Positions 14,946 to 23,898 of a stretch of DNA of 64,000 nucleotides are shown here, in pieces; within the stretch, counting starts at the first letter, position 1, and each line of letters begins with the position of its first letter. The translations under genes and the position numbers were made by a program. Below the pieces are notes generated by a model that was not told the DNA's origin, did not search any database, and worked only from the letters and a program-made list of their open reading frames with translations. Source of the stretch: 73-13 sp035555435 (GTDB lineage: Bacteria > Actinomycetota > Actinomycetes > Actinomycetales > Microbacteriaceae); the NCBI GenBank assembly GCA_035555435.1, contig DATMGN010000056.1, forward strand, positions 1-64,000, read 5' to 3'.

Positions 14946-17366
14946 TCATTCCGCGCGGACGTCGGCGACGGCCTTGTCCGGGCGCAGGCCCCGCCAGCTC
15001 GGATGGCGCAGTCGCCCGTCGCGGGTGCGCTCGGAGAACTCCACCTCGCCGACGATCTGGGGGCGCAGCCAGTGCGCGTCCCGGGCGTCCGCGCTCGGCA
15101 CGTCGACGAGGGGGCTCGTCTTGCGCGCGAGCGGCCTCGCGAGCCGGGCGAGCTCGGCGAGGGCCGCCGCATCGAACCCGGTCCCGACCCGACCGGCGTA
15201 GCGGAGCCGACCATCCTCGGGCACCCCGAGGAGCAGCGAGCCGATCCCGCCCGCACGGGCGCCCTTGCCGGGGCGCCAACCCGCCACGACGACCTCCTGC
15301 GTGCGGTGCAGCTTGAGCTTCGTCCAGGCGGCCGAGCGTCGCCCCGGGGCGTAGATCGCGTCGCGGTCCTTGACGACGACGCCCTCCAGTCGCAGCTCCG
15401 CCGCCCGCTCGAGGCCCTCCGCGATCGTGCCGTCGAACTCGGGTGGCACGAGGACGGCGTCGTCCTGGCGCACGAGCGCGTCCAGGAGGCGTCGCCGCTC
15501 GCGGTATGGCGCGTCCATGACGTTCTCACCGTCGATCGCGAGGACGTCGAAGAGCATGAACCGCACCGGGACCTCCCGCATCGCGACGCGTACCCGGCGC
15601 GGGTCGGTGAGGCGCATCCGCTGCTGCAGGAGTCCGAAGCTCGGGTAGCCGCTCGGGTCGAGCGCGACGATCTCCCCGTCGAGGACGGCGTCGCGCCCGC
15701 CGAGACGGTCGGCGAGGTCCGCGAACTCGGGGTAGGTCGGCGTGATGTCGAGCCCGTTGCGGCTCGTGAGTCGAGTGGTCCCGCCCGCGACCGTCGCGAG
15801 CGCCCGCACGCCGTCCCACTTCATCTCGACCGCGAGGTCGTCGCCGGTGGGCGGTGTCTGTGTCGAGCCGAGGACCGCGAGCATTGGGCGGTGGTCGGCG
15901 CGGGTGCGTCGCCGGGTCTTGGACTGGGGCTTCGACGGGGGCTTGGCCTCGGACTTGGGCGTCGACTTGAGCTTCGGCTCGAGCGCTGCGGCCGGCTCGA
16001 GCGCCATCCGGTGGATGATCCAGTCCTTGTCCGCGTCGCGGTCGGTGCGGATGAGCGCGACCTTCGCGGGTGCGCCACCGAGGCCGCCGTCCGGCTGGCC
16101 GCGCAGTGTCGCGATGACCTCGTCGTCGCGCCACTTGTGCGCGACATAGGTGCCGTGATCCCAGATGTCGACGTGGCCGGCGCCGTACTCGCCCTTCGGG
16201 ATATCGCCCTCGAACGTCGCGTATGCGAGCGGATGGTCCTCGACGTGGACCGCGAGTCGATTGCGCTCGCCGAGACCCGGCACCCCTTTCGGGATCGCCC
16301 AGCTGACGAGTACGCCGTCGTGCTCGAGTCGGAAGTCGTAGTGCAGGCGGCTGGCCTGGTGCCGTTGGATGACGAACGCCAGTTCGGCACCATCGCGCGC
16401 GCGCGGAGGCTCCTCGGGTACCGGCTCGGGCGTCTTCGACGCATCCCGCGTGCTGCGATACTCGGCGAGCCGGTCGGCTCCCTGCGGCCGAAGCGGGGCG
16501 GCCGCATCCCCGCGGCGGCGCAGGATCCCGGCCACCTCGCGGTACTCGATCTGGCGCAGCCGCCCCGAGGTGATCTCGCGCCAGGTGCGCGGCATCGCGA
16601 CCGTCGGGCGGCTGCGGCCGCGCAGCGAGTACGGTGCGACGGTCGTCTTCGACGCGTTGTTCTGACTCCAGTCGACGAGGACCTTCCCGCGACGGTCGGC
16701 CTTGCGCAGCGTCGACACGACGAGGTCCGGGTGATCGGCCTCCAGTGCTCGCGCGAGCTCCCTGGCGAGCGCATTGATCTCGTCCGACGTGTGCGTGCCG
16801 TCGAGCACGCCGTAGACGTGGATGCCCTTGCTGCCGCTCGTCACCGGCACGCTGACGAGCTGCATGTCGTCGAGGATCGCCCGGACGAGCTTCGCGACCT
16901 CGACGCACTCGGGGAGACCCACGCCCTCGCCCGGGTCGAGATCGAAGACCATGCGGTCGGGGTTGCCGGGCGTCCCGTCATCTGCGAACCGCCACTGCGG
17001 CACGTGCAGCTCGAGCGCCGCGACCTGCGCGAACCACGCGAGCGTCGCCGGACCGGTCCGCGCATCGAGGACCGGATAGTCGTTGTCGTGATCCTTGTGG
17101 TGGATGACGCGGCGCGGCACCCAATGAGGCGCCGAGGACTCGAGATCCTTCTGGAAGAAGACGGGACCGTCCACGCCGTCGACCCAGCGCTTGCGCGTCA
17201 CCGCCCGACCGGCCGCGTACGGCAGCAGTACCTCCGCGACCTCCGCGTAGTAGCGCATGACGTCCCGCTTCGTCGTGCCCGTCTCCGGGTACAGGACCTT
17301 GTCGAGGTTCGTCACGCGCAGGCGACGGCCCGCGACCTCCACCTGCTGCTCACTGCTCGGGGCCAT
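14946..17366 (-). CDS. ligD: Multifunctional NHEJ DNA ligase D (polymerase-phosphoesterase-ligase)
   Basis: The 806-residue protein has the actinobacterial order of domains: an N-terminal primase-polymerase domain (about 15-290; DLDPGEGVG for the metal site, TSGSKGIHVYG), a central 3'-phosphoesterase (about 340-480; FVIQRHQASRLHYDFRLEHD) and a C-terminal ATP-dependent ligase (about 510-806; adenylated lysine in EMKWDGVRA). It repairs double-strand breaks with Ku, encoded divergently 76 bases away. TAGCGT (17373-17378, minus strand) 6 bases before ATG 17366 suggests a leaderless mRNA. All catalytic motifs seem intact. Confidence 0.95.
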   Translation of the reverse strand: MAPSSEQQVEVAGRRLRVTNLDKVLYPETGTTKRDVMRYYAEVAEVLLPYAAGRAVTRKRWVDGVDGPVFFQKDLESSAPHWVPRRVIHHKDHDNDYPVLDARTGPATLAWFAQVAALELHVPQWRFADDGTPGNPDRMVFDLDPGEGVGLPECVEVAKLVRAILDDMQLVSVPVTSGSKGIHVYGVLDGTHTSDEINALARELARALEADHPDLVVSTLRKADRRGKVLVDWSQNNASKTTVAPYSLRGRSRPTVAMPRTWREITSGRLRQIEYREVAGILRRRGDAAAPLRPQGADRLAEYRSTRDASKTPEPVPEEPPRARDGAELAFVIQRHQASRLHYDFRLEHDGVLVSWAIPKGVPGLGERNRLAVHVEDHPLAYATFEGDIPKGEYGAGHVDIWDHGTYVAHKWRDDEVIATLRGQPDGGLGGAPAKVALIRTDRDADKDWIIHRMALEPAAALEPKLKSTPKSEAKPPSKPQSKTRRRTRADHRPMLAVLGSTQTPPTGDDLAVEMKWDGVRALATVAGGTTRLTSRNGLDITPTYPEFADLADRLGGRDAVLDGEIVALDPSGYPSFGLLQQRMRLTDPRRVRVAMREVPVRFMLFDVLAIDGENVMDAPYRERRRLLDALVRQDDAVLVPPEFDGTIAEGLERAAELRLEGVVVKDRDAIYAPGRRSAAWTKLKLHRTQEVVVAGWRPGKGARAGGIGSLLLGVPEDGRLRYAGRVGTGFDAAALAELARLARPLARKTSPLVDVPSADARDAHWLRPQIVGEVEFSERTRDGRLRHPSWRGLRPDKAVADVRAE

Positions 17367-17442
17367 GCGCGCACGCTACGCCGACCCGGCGCCGCGGTCC
17401 ACAGGGTTGACACTCGGACGCGTGCGGTCCAGAACAGATGGC

Positions 17443-18279
17443 ATGCGAGCAATCGGGAAGCGGTCCATCGCGTTCGGTCTGGTCAACGTCCCCGTGAAGA
17501 TCTACACGGCGACGCAGGACCACGACATCGCCCTCCACCAGGTCCACGACAAGGACGGCGGGCGCATCCGCTACCAGCGACGGTGCGAGATCTGCGGCAA
17601 GGTCATCCCCTACGAGCACATCGACCGCGCCTACGACGCGGGCGATCGCCGGGTCGTCCTCGACGAGGAGGACCTCGAGGCGCTGCCCGAGGCGAGCCGC
17701 GACGAGATCGAGGTCGTCGAGTTCGTGCCGAGCGAGCAGGTCGACCCCATCACATTCGAGCGCAGCTACTATTTGGAGCCCGAGAAGGGCGCGGTCAAGG
17801 CGTACGTACTGCTGCGCAAGACCCTGCTGCGCACCGAGCGCACCGCGATCGTGCAGTTCGCGCTGCGCAACAAGACGCACCTCGGCGCGCTGCGCGTCTA
17901 CGAGGACGCCCTCGTCCTCCAGTCGCTGCTGTGGGGCGACGAGCTGCGCGAGGCGAAGTTCCCCGTGCTCGACAGCAAGGCGCGGATCAGCGCGAAGGAG
18001 CAGGAGCTCGCCGACGCGCTCGTCAAGAGCCTCGAAAGCGACTTCCGCCCCGCCGACTACCGGGACGAGTACCAGGAGCAACTGCGCGAGCTCATCGAGG
18101 CCAAGCTCGAGCGCGGCGATGCGGTCGACGTCGAGGACGTCATCGACGCGCCGGCGCGCCCCGAAGGCGGCGAAGTGATCGACCTCATGGAGGCGCTCAA
18201 GCGCAGCGTCGACCGCAAGCGGTCCGCGCCCAAGCGCAAGGCGCCGGCGAAGTCGACGAAGCGGGCGAAGTCGTCGTAG
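17443..18279 (+). CDS. ku: Non-homologous end-joining protein Ku
   Basis: The 278-residue protein begins MRAIGKRSIAFGLVNVPVKIY, the normal bacterial Ku start, and contains CEICGKVIPYEHI and the conserved YYLEPEKGAVKAYVLLRKTL. Ku homodimers ring broken DNA ends and recruit LigD. The C-terminal tail is very rich in Lys and Arg, which in other bacteria helps DNA binding. The ATG at 17443 is preferred over GTG 17422 because homologues start there. It shares an intergenic region with ligD; a TTGACA at 17408 could be part of its promoter. Confidence 0.95.
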   Translation: MRAIGKRSIAFGLVNVPVKIYTATQDHDIALHQVHDKDGGRIRYQRRCEICGKVIPYEHIDRAYDAGDRRVVLDEEDLEALPEASRDEIEVVEFVPSEQVDPITFERSYYLEPEKGAVKAYVLLRKTLLRTERTAIVQFALRNKTHLGALRVYEDALVLQSLLWGDELREAKFPVLDSKARISAKEQELADALVKSLESDFRPADYRDEYQEQLRELIEAKLERGDAVDVEDVIDAPARPEGGEVIDLMEALKRSVDRKRSAPKRKAPAKSTKRAKSS

Positions 18280-18328
18280 CTCGGGCCCTGTGCGTCAGGG
18301 GCTCGTACGGCTCGACGCTCGGCGCGGC

Positions 18329-18529
18329 TCAGTCGCCGTCGCCGTCCCCGTCGCTCGCGATAGCCGCGCCGACGTCACCCGTCTCGACCGCGGCGGGGTC
18401 GACGTCGATGACGACGATACCGCTCGTGCCGCCGAGCGAGTCGCCCCCGCGCAGGTCCGCGTCCTCGAGCGCCCGCTCGATCGCCGCAGAGAGCGGGTCC
18501 TCCGAGAAGCGACCCACGCTGAACGACAT
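18329..18529 (-). CDS. Small acidic hypothetical protein (66 aa)
   Basis: The product is acidic, reads MSFSVGRFSEDPLSAAIERA at its start and ends in a Gly-Asp repeat (SDGDGDGD). No domain is recognised. TAGGGT (18536-18541, minus strand) 6 bases before the ATG supports a leaderless gene. Confidence 0.5.
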   Translation of the reverse strand: MSFSVGRFSEDPLSAAIERALEDADLRGGDSLGGTSGIVVIDVDPAAVETGDVGAAIASDGDGDGD

Positions 18530-18567
18530 GCCCTCACCCTAGACCGGCCCGCCGCGAGCGCGGAAGG

Positions 18568-18759
18568 TCAGCTCGCCTGCCGCGTCGAGCGCACCGGGCC
18601 GACCTTGCCCTCGAGCCGGTCGAAGACGAAGCCCGACAACAGCGCCCCCGATGCGAGGATGAGCACGACGAGGCCGAGCCATGCGAGCTCGGCGAGGACG
18701 AACGCCACCATCGACAGCAGCGTGCACAGGATGAACAACCCGACTGCGATCTTGACCAT
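18568..18759 (-). CDS. Small two-span membrane protein (63 aa)
   Basis: Two hydrophobic segments (about residues 4-22 and 27-45) fill most of this protein; a short polar tail FDRLEGKVGPVRSTRQAS follows. The function is unknown. TAGCGT (18766-18771, minus strand) stands 6 bases before the ATG. Confidence 0.5.
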   Translation of the reverse strand: MVKIAVGLFILCTLLSMVAFVLAELAWLGLVVLILASGALLSGFVFDRLEGKVGPVRSTRQAS

Positions 18760-18856
18760 GAGGGCACGCTACGCGCGCCGCCCGGCGGATCGGAGGGGAT
18801 TGCGCAGGCCAGCGCCGTGCTGCTAAGGCGCCCGTATCGGGCTGAAAACCAACCAG

Positions 18857-18930
18857 TAGCTCGGGGGAGCATCGATCTCCCGACCTCACGATTATGAGTC
18901 GTGCGCTCTAACCATCTGAGCTACCGAGCC
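18857..18930 (-). tRNA. tRNA-Met (anticodon CAT, elongator type)
   Basis: The minus strand folds as a 74-nt cloverleaf with acceptor GGCTCGG/CCGAGCT, anticodon stem CACGA/TCGTG and anticodon CAT. The first acceptor pair is G-T, not the mismatch of initiator tRNA, and the anticodon stem lacks the three G-C pairs of initiators. The T-loop reads ATCGATG. No CCA is encoded. Confidence 0.9.
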
Positions 18931-18931
18931 G

Positions 18932-19003
<72 letters not shown>

Positions 19004-19059
19004 GCAATCGCGACCGCCGGCCGCGAAAGGCACCAGGAGAGTGTACCGTCCCGCGCGGA

Positions 19060-19073
19060 GGTCTCGATACGCG
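19060..19073. repeat. Single arm of a family 1 REP-like element
   Basis: GGTCTCGATACGCG matches the outer arm of the elements at 38454 and 39366, but the partner arm is missing here. It lies between the tRNA genes and the alpha-glucosidase gene. Confidence 0.5.
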
Positions 19074-19103
19074 GTCGTAACCCGGCGCAGCTAGCCTCTC
19101 GGC

Positions 19104-20762
19104 ATGACTCGAGCCGATGAGTGGTGGCGCACCGCCGTCATCTACCAGATCTATCCCCGCTCGTTCGCGGACGCGGACGGCGACGGGATCGGCGACCTCC
19201 AGGGCATCACGAGCCGCCTGCCGGCGATCGCGCGACTCGGCGTCGACGCGGTGTGGCTCTCCCCCTTCTTCCTCAGCCCGCAGCGCGACGCCGGCTACGA
19301 CGTCGCCGACTACACCGCCGTCGACCCGCGGTTCGGCACGATGGCCGACTTCGACCGGCTCATCGAGGCCGCGCACGCATTGGGCCTGCGCGTCATCGTC
19401 GACATGGTCCCGAACCACACCTCCTCGGACCACGCGTGGTTCCAGGAGGCGGTCGCGGCGGGGCCGGGGAGTGCAGAACGCGATCGCTACATCTTCCGGG
19501 ACGGCAAGGGACCGGACGGCAGCCGGGCGCCGAACAACTGGCAGTCCGTCTTCGGCGGCTCCATGTGGGACCGATTGACGGGGCCCGACGGTCGGCCGGA
19601 GCAGTGGTACCTGCACATCTTCGACTCCTCGCAGCCGGACCTGAACTGGGAGCACCCGTGGGTGCGCGAGCGTTTCCGCGACATCCTGCGGTTCTGGCTC
19701 GACCGCGGCGTCGACGGCTTCCGGGTCGATGTCGCGCACGGGATGATCAAGCGCGCCGGGCTCCCCGACTACACGCCGCCGAAGGCGGGCGCCTCGATGG
19801 GCGGTGAGGCCGATGACCCGCCCTACTGGGGTCAGGATGGGGTGCACGAGATCTGGCGCGAGTGGCACGACGTGCTCGCGGAGTACCCCGGCGACCGCGT
19901 CCTGTGCGCGGAGGCGTGGGTCGGGCCGCTGACGAAGATGGCACTGTGGGTGCGCCCCGACGAGATGCACCAGGCGTTCAACTTCGACTACATGTTCGCG
20001 CAGTGGTCGGCGAAGGATCAGCGCCGGGTCATCGACGAGTCGATCGCCGCGTTCGGCGACGTCGGCGCTCCGCCGACGTGGGTCTTAAGCAATCACGACG
20101 TCATCCGGCACGCCTCGCGCCTCGCCCTCGGCGCCGACTCGCCACAGGGCGACGGCATCGGGCCGAAGTCCAAGGGCAAGCCGGACCTGGTCGTGGGCCT
20201 GCGTCGAGGCCGCGCCGCGAGCGCCCTCATGCTCGCGCTGCCGGGCGGCGCCTACCTCTACCAGGGCGAGGAGCTCGGCCTGCCGGAGGTCATCGAGCTG
20301 CCGGACTCGGCGCGTCAGGACCCGACCTGGTTCCGCACCAAGGGCAAGAAGTATGGTCGCGACGGCTGCCGCGTGCCGATCCCGTGGGAGGCCGGCGCCC
20401 CCGCCTACGGCTTCAACCGGACCGGCGAGGCATGGCTCCCCCAGCCGGACGAGTGGGCCGACTACGCACGCGACCGGCAGGAGGGCGTCGAAGGCTCGAC
20501 CCTCACGCTCTACGAGGACGCGCTGCGCCTGCGCCGCGCGCATCGGCTCGGCGCGGGCGAGCTGCGCTGGGTGCCGGAGTTCGCGCGCAGCAGCACCATC
20601 ATCGCGTTCTCCAACCGCGACGTCACCGTCGTCGCGAACCTCGGGGTGCGACCCGTGACGCTGCCCGAGGGCCGCGTGCTGCTCGAGTCCGCACCGACGT
20701 ACATCGGCGCCAACGGCAAGCTGATGCTGCCGGCCGACGCGACGGTGTGGCTCGCGCGCTGA
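19104..20762 (+). CDS. Glycoside hydrolase family 13 alpha-glucosidase (oligo-1,6-glucosidase-like)
   Basis: The 552-residue enzyme has the GH13 regions: VDMVPNHTSSDHAWF (about 99-113), GFRVDVAHG with nucleophile Asp209, the acid Glu270 in LCAEAWVG, and the stabilising Asp332 in LSNHDVIRH. It has no signal peptide, so it is cytosolic and splits short alpha-glucosides. Whether it prefers alpha-1,4 or alpha-1,6 links, or isomerises, is uncertain. TAGCCT stands 6 bases before ATG 19104 (leaderless). No sugar transporter lies next to it. Confidence 0.9.
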   Translation: MTRADEWWRTAVIYQIYPRSFADADGDGIGDLQGITSRLPAIARLGVDAVWLSPFFLSPQRDAGYDVADYTAVDPRFGTMADFDRLIEAAHALGLRVIVDMVPNHTSSDHAWFQEAVAAGPGSAERDRYIFRDGKGPDGSRAPNNWQSVFGGSMWDRLTGPDGRPEQWYLHIFDSSQPDLNWEHPWVRERFRDILRFWLDRGVDGFRVDVAHGMIKRAGLPDYTPPKAGASMGGEADDPPYWGQDGVHEIWREWHDVLAEYPGDRVLCAEAWVGPLTKMALWVRPDEMHQAFNFDYMFAQWSAKDQRRVIDESIAAFGDVGAPPTWVLSNHDVIRHASRLALGADSPQGDGIGPKSKGKPDLVVGLRRGRAASALMLALPGGAYLYQGEELGLPEVIELPDSARQDPTWFRTKGKKYGRDGCRVPIPWEAGAPAYGFNRTGEAWLPQPDEWADYARDRQEGVEGSTLTLYEDALRLRRAHRLGAGELRWVPEFARSSTIIAFSNRDVTVVANLGVRPVTLPEGRVLLESAPTYIGANGKLMLPADATVWLAR

Positions 20763-20780
20763 GCCTCGCCGACCAGCCCG

Positions 20781-21725
20781 CTACGGCGCGGGTGTGTCGG
20801 TCGCGTGCTCGGTGAGCCAGGGGAACGGGTCGATGAGCACCCCGTCCTGCTCGATCCCGAGATGCAGATGCGCCCCGTAGGAGATGCCCGTGTCGCCCGT
20901 CAGCCCCACGAGGTCGCCCACCTTGATGAGCTGGCCGGGATACATCGGCGACGAACCGTCGATGAAGTGCGCGTAGATCGCCGTGATCGTGTGCTCGCCG
21001 ACCTGCGACTGGATCTTGACGTAGTAGCCGTAACCGGTGCCGTCCCAGCCGACCCAGAGGACGACGCCGTCGGCGATCGCGTTCACCGGTGCGCCGGCAC
21101 CGGGGATGAAGTCGATGCCGGAGTGGTTGCCGCCGTACTCGACCGAGTAGCCGAAACCACTTGTGATCGGCACCGAGTGCGCGAACGGCCAGCGGATCGC
21201 GCCCGCGGTCGGCACGAAGCCCGGCGCGAAGCCCTGGCCGGAGGCCTGGTAGCGCGCTCGCTCCGCATCCGCGAAGGACTGGCTCGCATAGTCGTCCCGT
21301 GCGCCGACCGCTTCGGCCGCGATGATCGTGTCGGCGACGTCGAGCGCCTGCTTCGACTCGACGGGGGCGTTCATGTTGGCCGGGAGCTCGCTCGCGACGA
21401 CGGGGGCGGCACCGCCGAGGACGTTGGCCGGGAGCGTCATGCCGACAGCGAGTGCGGCGGCGAACGCCATCGCCCCGACCGAGAAGAGGCGGCGCGAGAC
21501 GGCGCGGCGGCGGGTCGCGCGGGGGCGCGCCGGGGCGACGTGGTGAGCAGGCGCGGCCGTGGGTTCGGGTTCCTGGACCGGTGCGGTCTCGTAGATGGGC
21601 GGGACGTCGAACGCGGCCGGCGCTGCTAGCTCGGGCTGAGCGAGCGCGGCCCGCTCGGCGGCACGACGCGCGCGTCGGGTCGTGAACGGCACGACATCAT
21701 CGTCGGCCACGTTCTCGCTCAACAC
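20781..21725 (-). CDS. M23 (LytM-type) peptidase, membrane-anchored
   Basis: The 314-residue protein has a cytosolic proline-rich basic N-terminus (1-79), one membrane span (about 80-105) and an extracytoplasmic LytM domain (about 180-305). The zinc ligands are visible: His201 and Asp205 in GGNHSGIDF and His288 in GAHLHLG; His253 in YAH and His286 complete the site. It likely cuts peptidoglycan cross-links. The GTG at 21725 has GAGGGAG a few bases upstream. All catalytic residues are present, unlike degenerate LytM activators. Confidence 0.88.
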   Translation of the reverse strand: MLSENVADDDVVPFTTRRARRAAERAALAQPELAAPAAFDVPPIYETAPVQEPEPTAAPAHHVAPARPRATRRRAVSRRLFSVGAMAFAAALAVGMTLPANVLGGAAPVVASELPANMNAPVESKQALDVADTIIAAEAVGARDDYASQSFADAERARYQASGQGFAPGFVPTAGAIRWPFAHSVPITSGFGYSVEYGGNHSGIDFIPGAGAPVNAIADGVVLWVGWDGTGYGYYVKIQSQVGEHTITAIYAHFIDGSSPMYPGQLIKVGDLVGLTGDTGISYGAHLHLGIEQDGVLIDPFPWLTEHATDTPAP

Positions 21726-21852
21726 GCACTCCCTCAGGTACCCGACCGCAACTCGCGATCCAGATGGCCGATATGCGTATACGGCCGCGCCCCCAGCAGG
21801 ACGAAACTATACCGGCGGAGGGGCGCCGCGGCCAGGGCTTCGTCGGGCCGTC

Positions 21853-21903
21853 GTGGACGCGATTGGTCGTCGCCCGGCCGTGGCGGCGACCATTTGCGCC
21901 CAC
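21853..21903. repeat. 51-bp imperfect palindromic repeat, copy 1
   Basis: It begins GTGGACGCGATTGGTCG and ends GCGACCATTTGCGCCCAC, so its two halves are near reverse complements. A second copy stands 84 bases further on. The surrounding gap between the M23 gene and the IMPase gene (21726-22014) holds no gene I can support. Confidence 0.7.
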
Positions 21904-21936
21904 CGGGCGGAGCCTCAGTGGCATTGGTTGTGCTTG

Positions 21937-21987
21937 GTGGACGCAGATGGTCGTGCGTCGGTGGCAGAGGCGACCATTCGCGCCCAC
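21937..21987. repeat. 51-bp imperfect palindromic repeat, copy 2
   Basis: It begins GTGGACGCAGATGGTCG and ends GCGACCATTCGCGCCCAC. It is the same length as copy 1, with some substitutions that largely preserve the outer arms. It lies 27 bases before the stop of the IMPase gene. Confidence 0.7.
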
Positions 21988-22014
21988 CACGGCTCGGCCT
22001 TCGCGCCCCGGCGC

Positions 22015-22815
22015 TCAGGCGTCGGCGCGGGTGAGCAGCTCGGCGAACTCCCGCGCGATCCCGGGGGCCGCCGCCGAGACGAGCCGCCGGCCGCTCTTGA
22101 CGTCGGCCGCCGAGACGACGGCACCGGCCTCGGCAGCGATGAGCGCCCCTGCCGCGAAGTCCCACGGCGCAAGCCCGCGCTCCCAATACGCGTCGAGGCG
22201 CCCCGCGCCGACGTCGCAGATGTCGAGCGCCGCGGCGCCCGCGCGCCGCAGGTCGCGCACAGCACCGATGATCCGCGCCGCCGCCTCCGCCTGCGCCGTG
22301 CGGATCGCCGCGTCGTAGCCGAAGCCGGTCGCGACGAGCGCGGTGCCGAGCGATGCCGGCTCTCCGACGGAGATCGGCCGCCCGTTCAGCGTCGCGCCGC
22401 CGCCGGCACTCGCGGCGAACACTTCGCCGTTCGACGGGTTCACGACGCAGCCCGCGAGCGCCGTCCACGTCGCGGGGTCCTCGCCGCGCACGACCGCGAC
22501 ACTGACCGCCCAGCGCGGGATGTCGTAGAGGTAGTTGACGGTGCCGTCGATCGGGTCCACGACCCAGGTGAGCCCCGAGGAGCCGGCCGAGGCGTCGGAC
22601 TCCTCCCCGACGAACGCGTCCCCGGGCCGCACCGCCGCGACCCGCGCGCGGACAAACGCCTCGACCTCGCGGTCGGCCGCCGTCACGACGTCGACGATCG
22701 AGGACTTCGTCGCCGCGACCTCGACGCCCGCGCGTCGCCGCGTGAGGGCGAGCTCCCCCGCCGAGGTCGCGATGTCGAGCGCGATGCTCAGGAGCTCGGT
22801 CGGGTCGTCGGCCAC
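22015..22815 (-). CDS. Inositol monophosphatase family protein
   Basis: The 266-residue protein has the metal-binding motifs of the family: GEES (70-73), VVDPIDGTVNYL (about 85-96) and APWDFAAGALIAAEAGA near residue 217. Family members dephosphorylate myo-inositol phosphate, histidinol phosphate or 3'-phosphoadenosine nucleotides; in actinobacteria inositol feeds mycothiol and phosphatidylinositol synthesis. The GTG start has TAGGCT 6 bases upstream (22822-22827, minus strand), a box that overlaps the stop codon of the upstream methyltransferase gene. Confidence 0.88.
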   Translation of the reverse strand: MADDPTELLSIALDIATSAGELALTRRRAGVEVAATKSSIVDVVTAADREVEAFVRARVAAVRPGDAFVGEESDASAGSSGLTWVVDPIDGTVNYLYDIPRWAVSVAVVRGEDPATWTALAGCVVNPSNGEVFAASAGGGATLNGRPISVGEPASLGTALVATGFGYDAAIRTAQAEAAARIIGAVRDLRRAGAAALDICDVGAGRLDAYWERGLAPWDFAAGALIAAEAGAVVSAADVKSGRRLVSAAAPGIAREFAELLTRADA

Positions 22816-22824
22816 CCGGCCAGC

Positions 22825-23898
22825 CTAGGCGCGCGCGAGCGCCCGTTCCTCGCCGGCCGCGGCGATGGCGTTCTCCACCCGCTCCGCCGGTCCCGCGATG
22901 TAGAGGTACTCGGTGTTGCGCAGGTGCGAGACGGTGCCGACGCGCTCGCCCTGGCGATTGTGGATGCCGATCTGTGCGCCGACGTAGCGACGTCGGTCGA
23001 ACGCGACGAGCCGGGCGTCCTCGTGGCCCGCGTCCCGCAGCGCGCGCAGCATCGCGCCGGGGGTGATCCAGGCCTCGTCGTTGCAGGACACGGCGACGAC
23101 GTCGGCGCGGGCACGACGCAGCAGGCCGGCGAGCGCGACCGGCATCTCGTGGCGCCGGTTGAAGACGCTCTTCGTCGCCTCGTCGCGCGCGTCGATCCGC
23201 TTGCACGCGATGCCGTAGTGCTCGGGGGCGTCCCAGCGCACGAGCGTCTCCCACACGTGGTAATTCGTGAAGTAGCGGTGCTGGTTGTACGGCGGGTCGA
23301 CGTAGAGGAAGTCGGTGCGGGGCAGCTCGTCGACGACGATCGTCGCGTCGCCGCGCAGCGCCCGCCCCGCGCCGGGGATGAGCTCGGGGCGGCGCAGCTC
23401 GAGGTCGTTGTGCGCGCGGGGCGCCCAATCCTTCAGGTACGCCATCTGGAGGCCGGTCGTCGAGTCGACCCGGTCGGCGGCCTCGATGAGGGCGGTGAGC
23501 AGAACGCCACGCAGCGGCGAGTCCGCGTACCGCGCCTCGATCCGGTCCCGCATCGCGTCAATGCGGGCGCCGTTCTTCGGCTGGAAGTATCGCGCCCGCT
23601 CGCAGAACGTCTCGGTGAAGTAGCCGGGGCGCGGCGCCACTCGGCGCAGGTCCTCGAGCGCCTCGGCGAGCTCGGCCTCGTCGACGGCGTCGGCGTCGGT
23701 CGCGATGTAGCAGTCGGCGAGCACTTCGCTATAGGTCGCGGTGTCGACCGCGGTCACGTGCATGCCGCGGCGCTTGAGCTCTTGCGCGACCCGCGTCGTG
23801 CCCGTGAACAGGTCGACGGCGCTACGTGCCTCGACCGCGCTCGCGACCCGGGCGATGGCGCCGACGAGCGTGCGCTTGGAGCCGAGGTACTTGATCAC
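22825..23898 (-). CDS. D12-class N6-adenine DNA methyltransferase, orphan
   Basis: The 357-residue protein begins KYLGSKRTL, the usual D12 start, with the SAM-binding motif DLFTGTTRVAQ (29-39) and the catalytic DPPY (201-204). Such enzymes methylate adenine in a specific DNA sequence. No restriction endonuclease or specificity gene lies nearby, so it is an orphan methylase, possibly regulatory or protective. TAGGCT (23905-23910, minus strand) stands 6 bases before the GTG start. The recognition sequence cannot be read from the protein. Confidence 0.85.
   Translation of the reverse strand: MIKYLGSKRTLVGAIARVASAVEARSAVDLFTGTTRVAQELKRRGMHVTAVDTATYSEVLADCYIATDADAVDEAELAEALEDLRRVAPRPGYFTETFCERARYFQPKNGARIDAMRDRIEARYADSPLRGVLLTALIEAADRVDSTTGLQMAYLKDWAPRAHNDLELRRPELIPGAGRALRGDATIVVDELPRTDFLYVDPPYNQHRYFTNYHVWETLVRWDAPEHYGIACKRIDARDEATKSVFNRRHEMPVALAGLLRRARADVVAVSCNDEAWITPGAMLRALRDAGHEDARLVAFDRRRYVGAQIGIHNRQGERVGTVSHLRNTEYLYIAGPAERVENAIAAAGEERALARA

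Noticed and set aside
15003..18542. Open frame of 1179 codons on the plus strand
   Set aside because: It lies opposite ligD and runs through ku in another frame. The translation is an Arg/Asp/Val-rich string without domain motifs, the usual shadow of high-GC genes.
21853..21987. Possible CRISPR array
   Set aside because: There are only two units, each itself palindromic over its full length, with one spacer-like gap and no cas genes.
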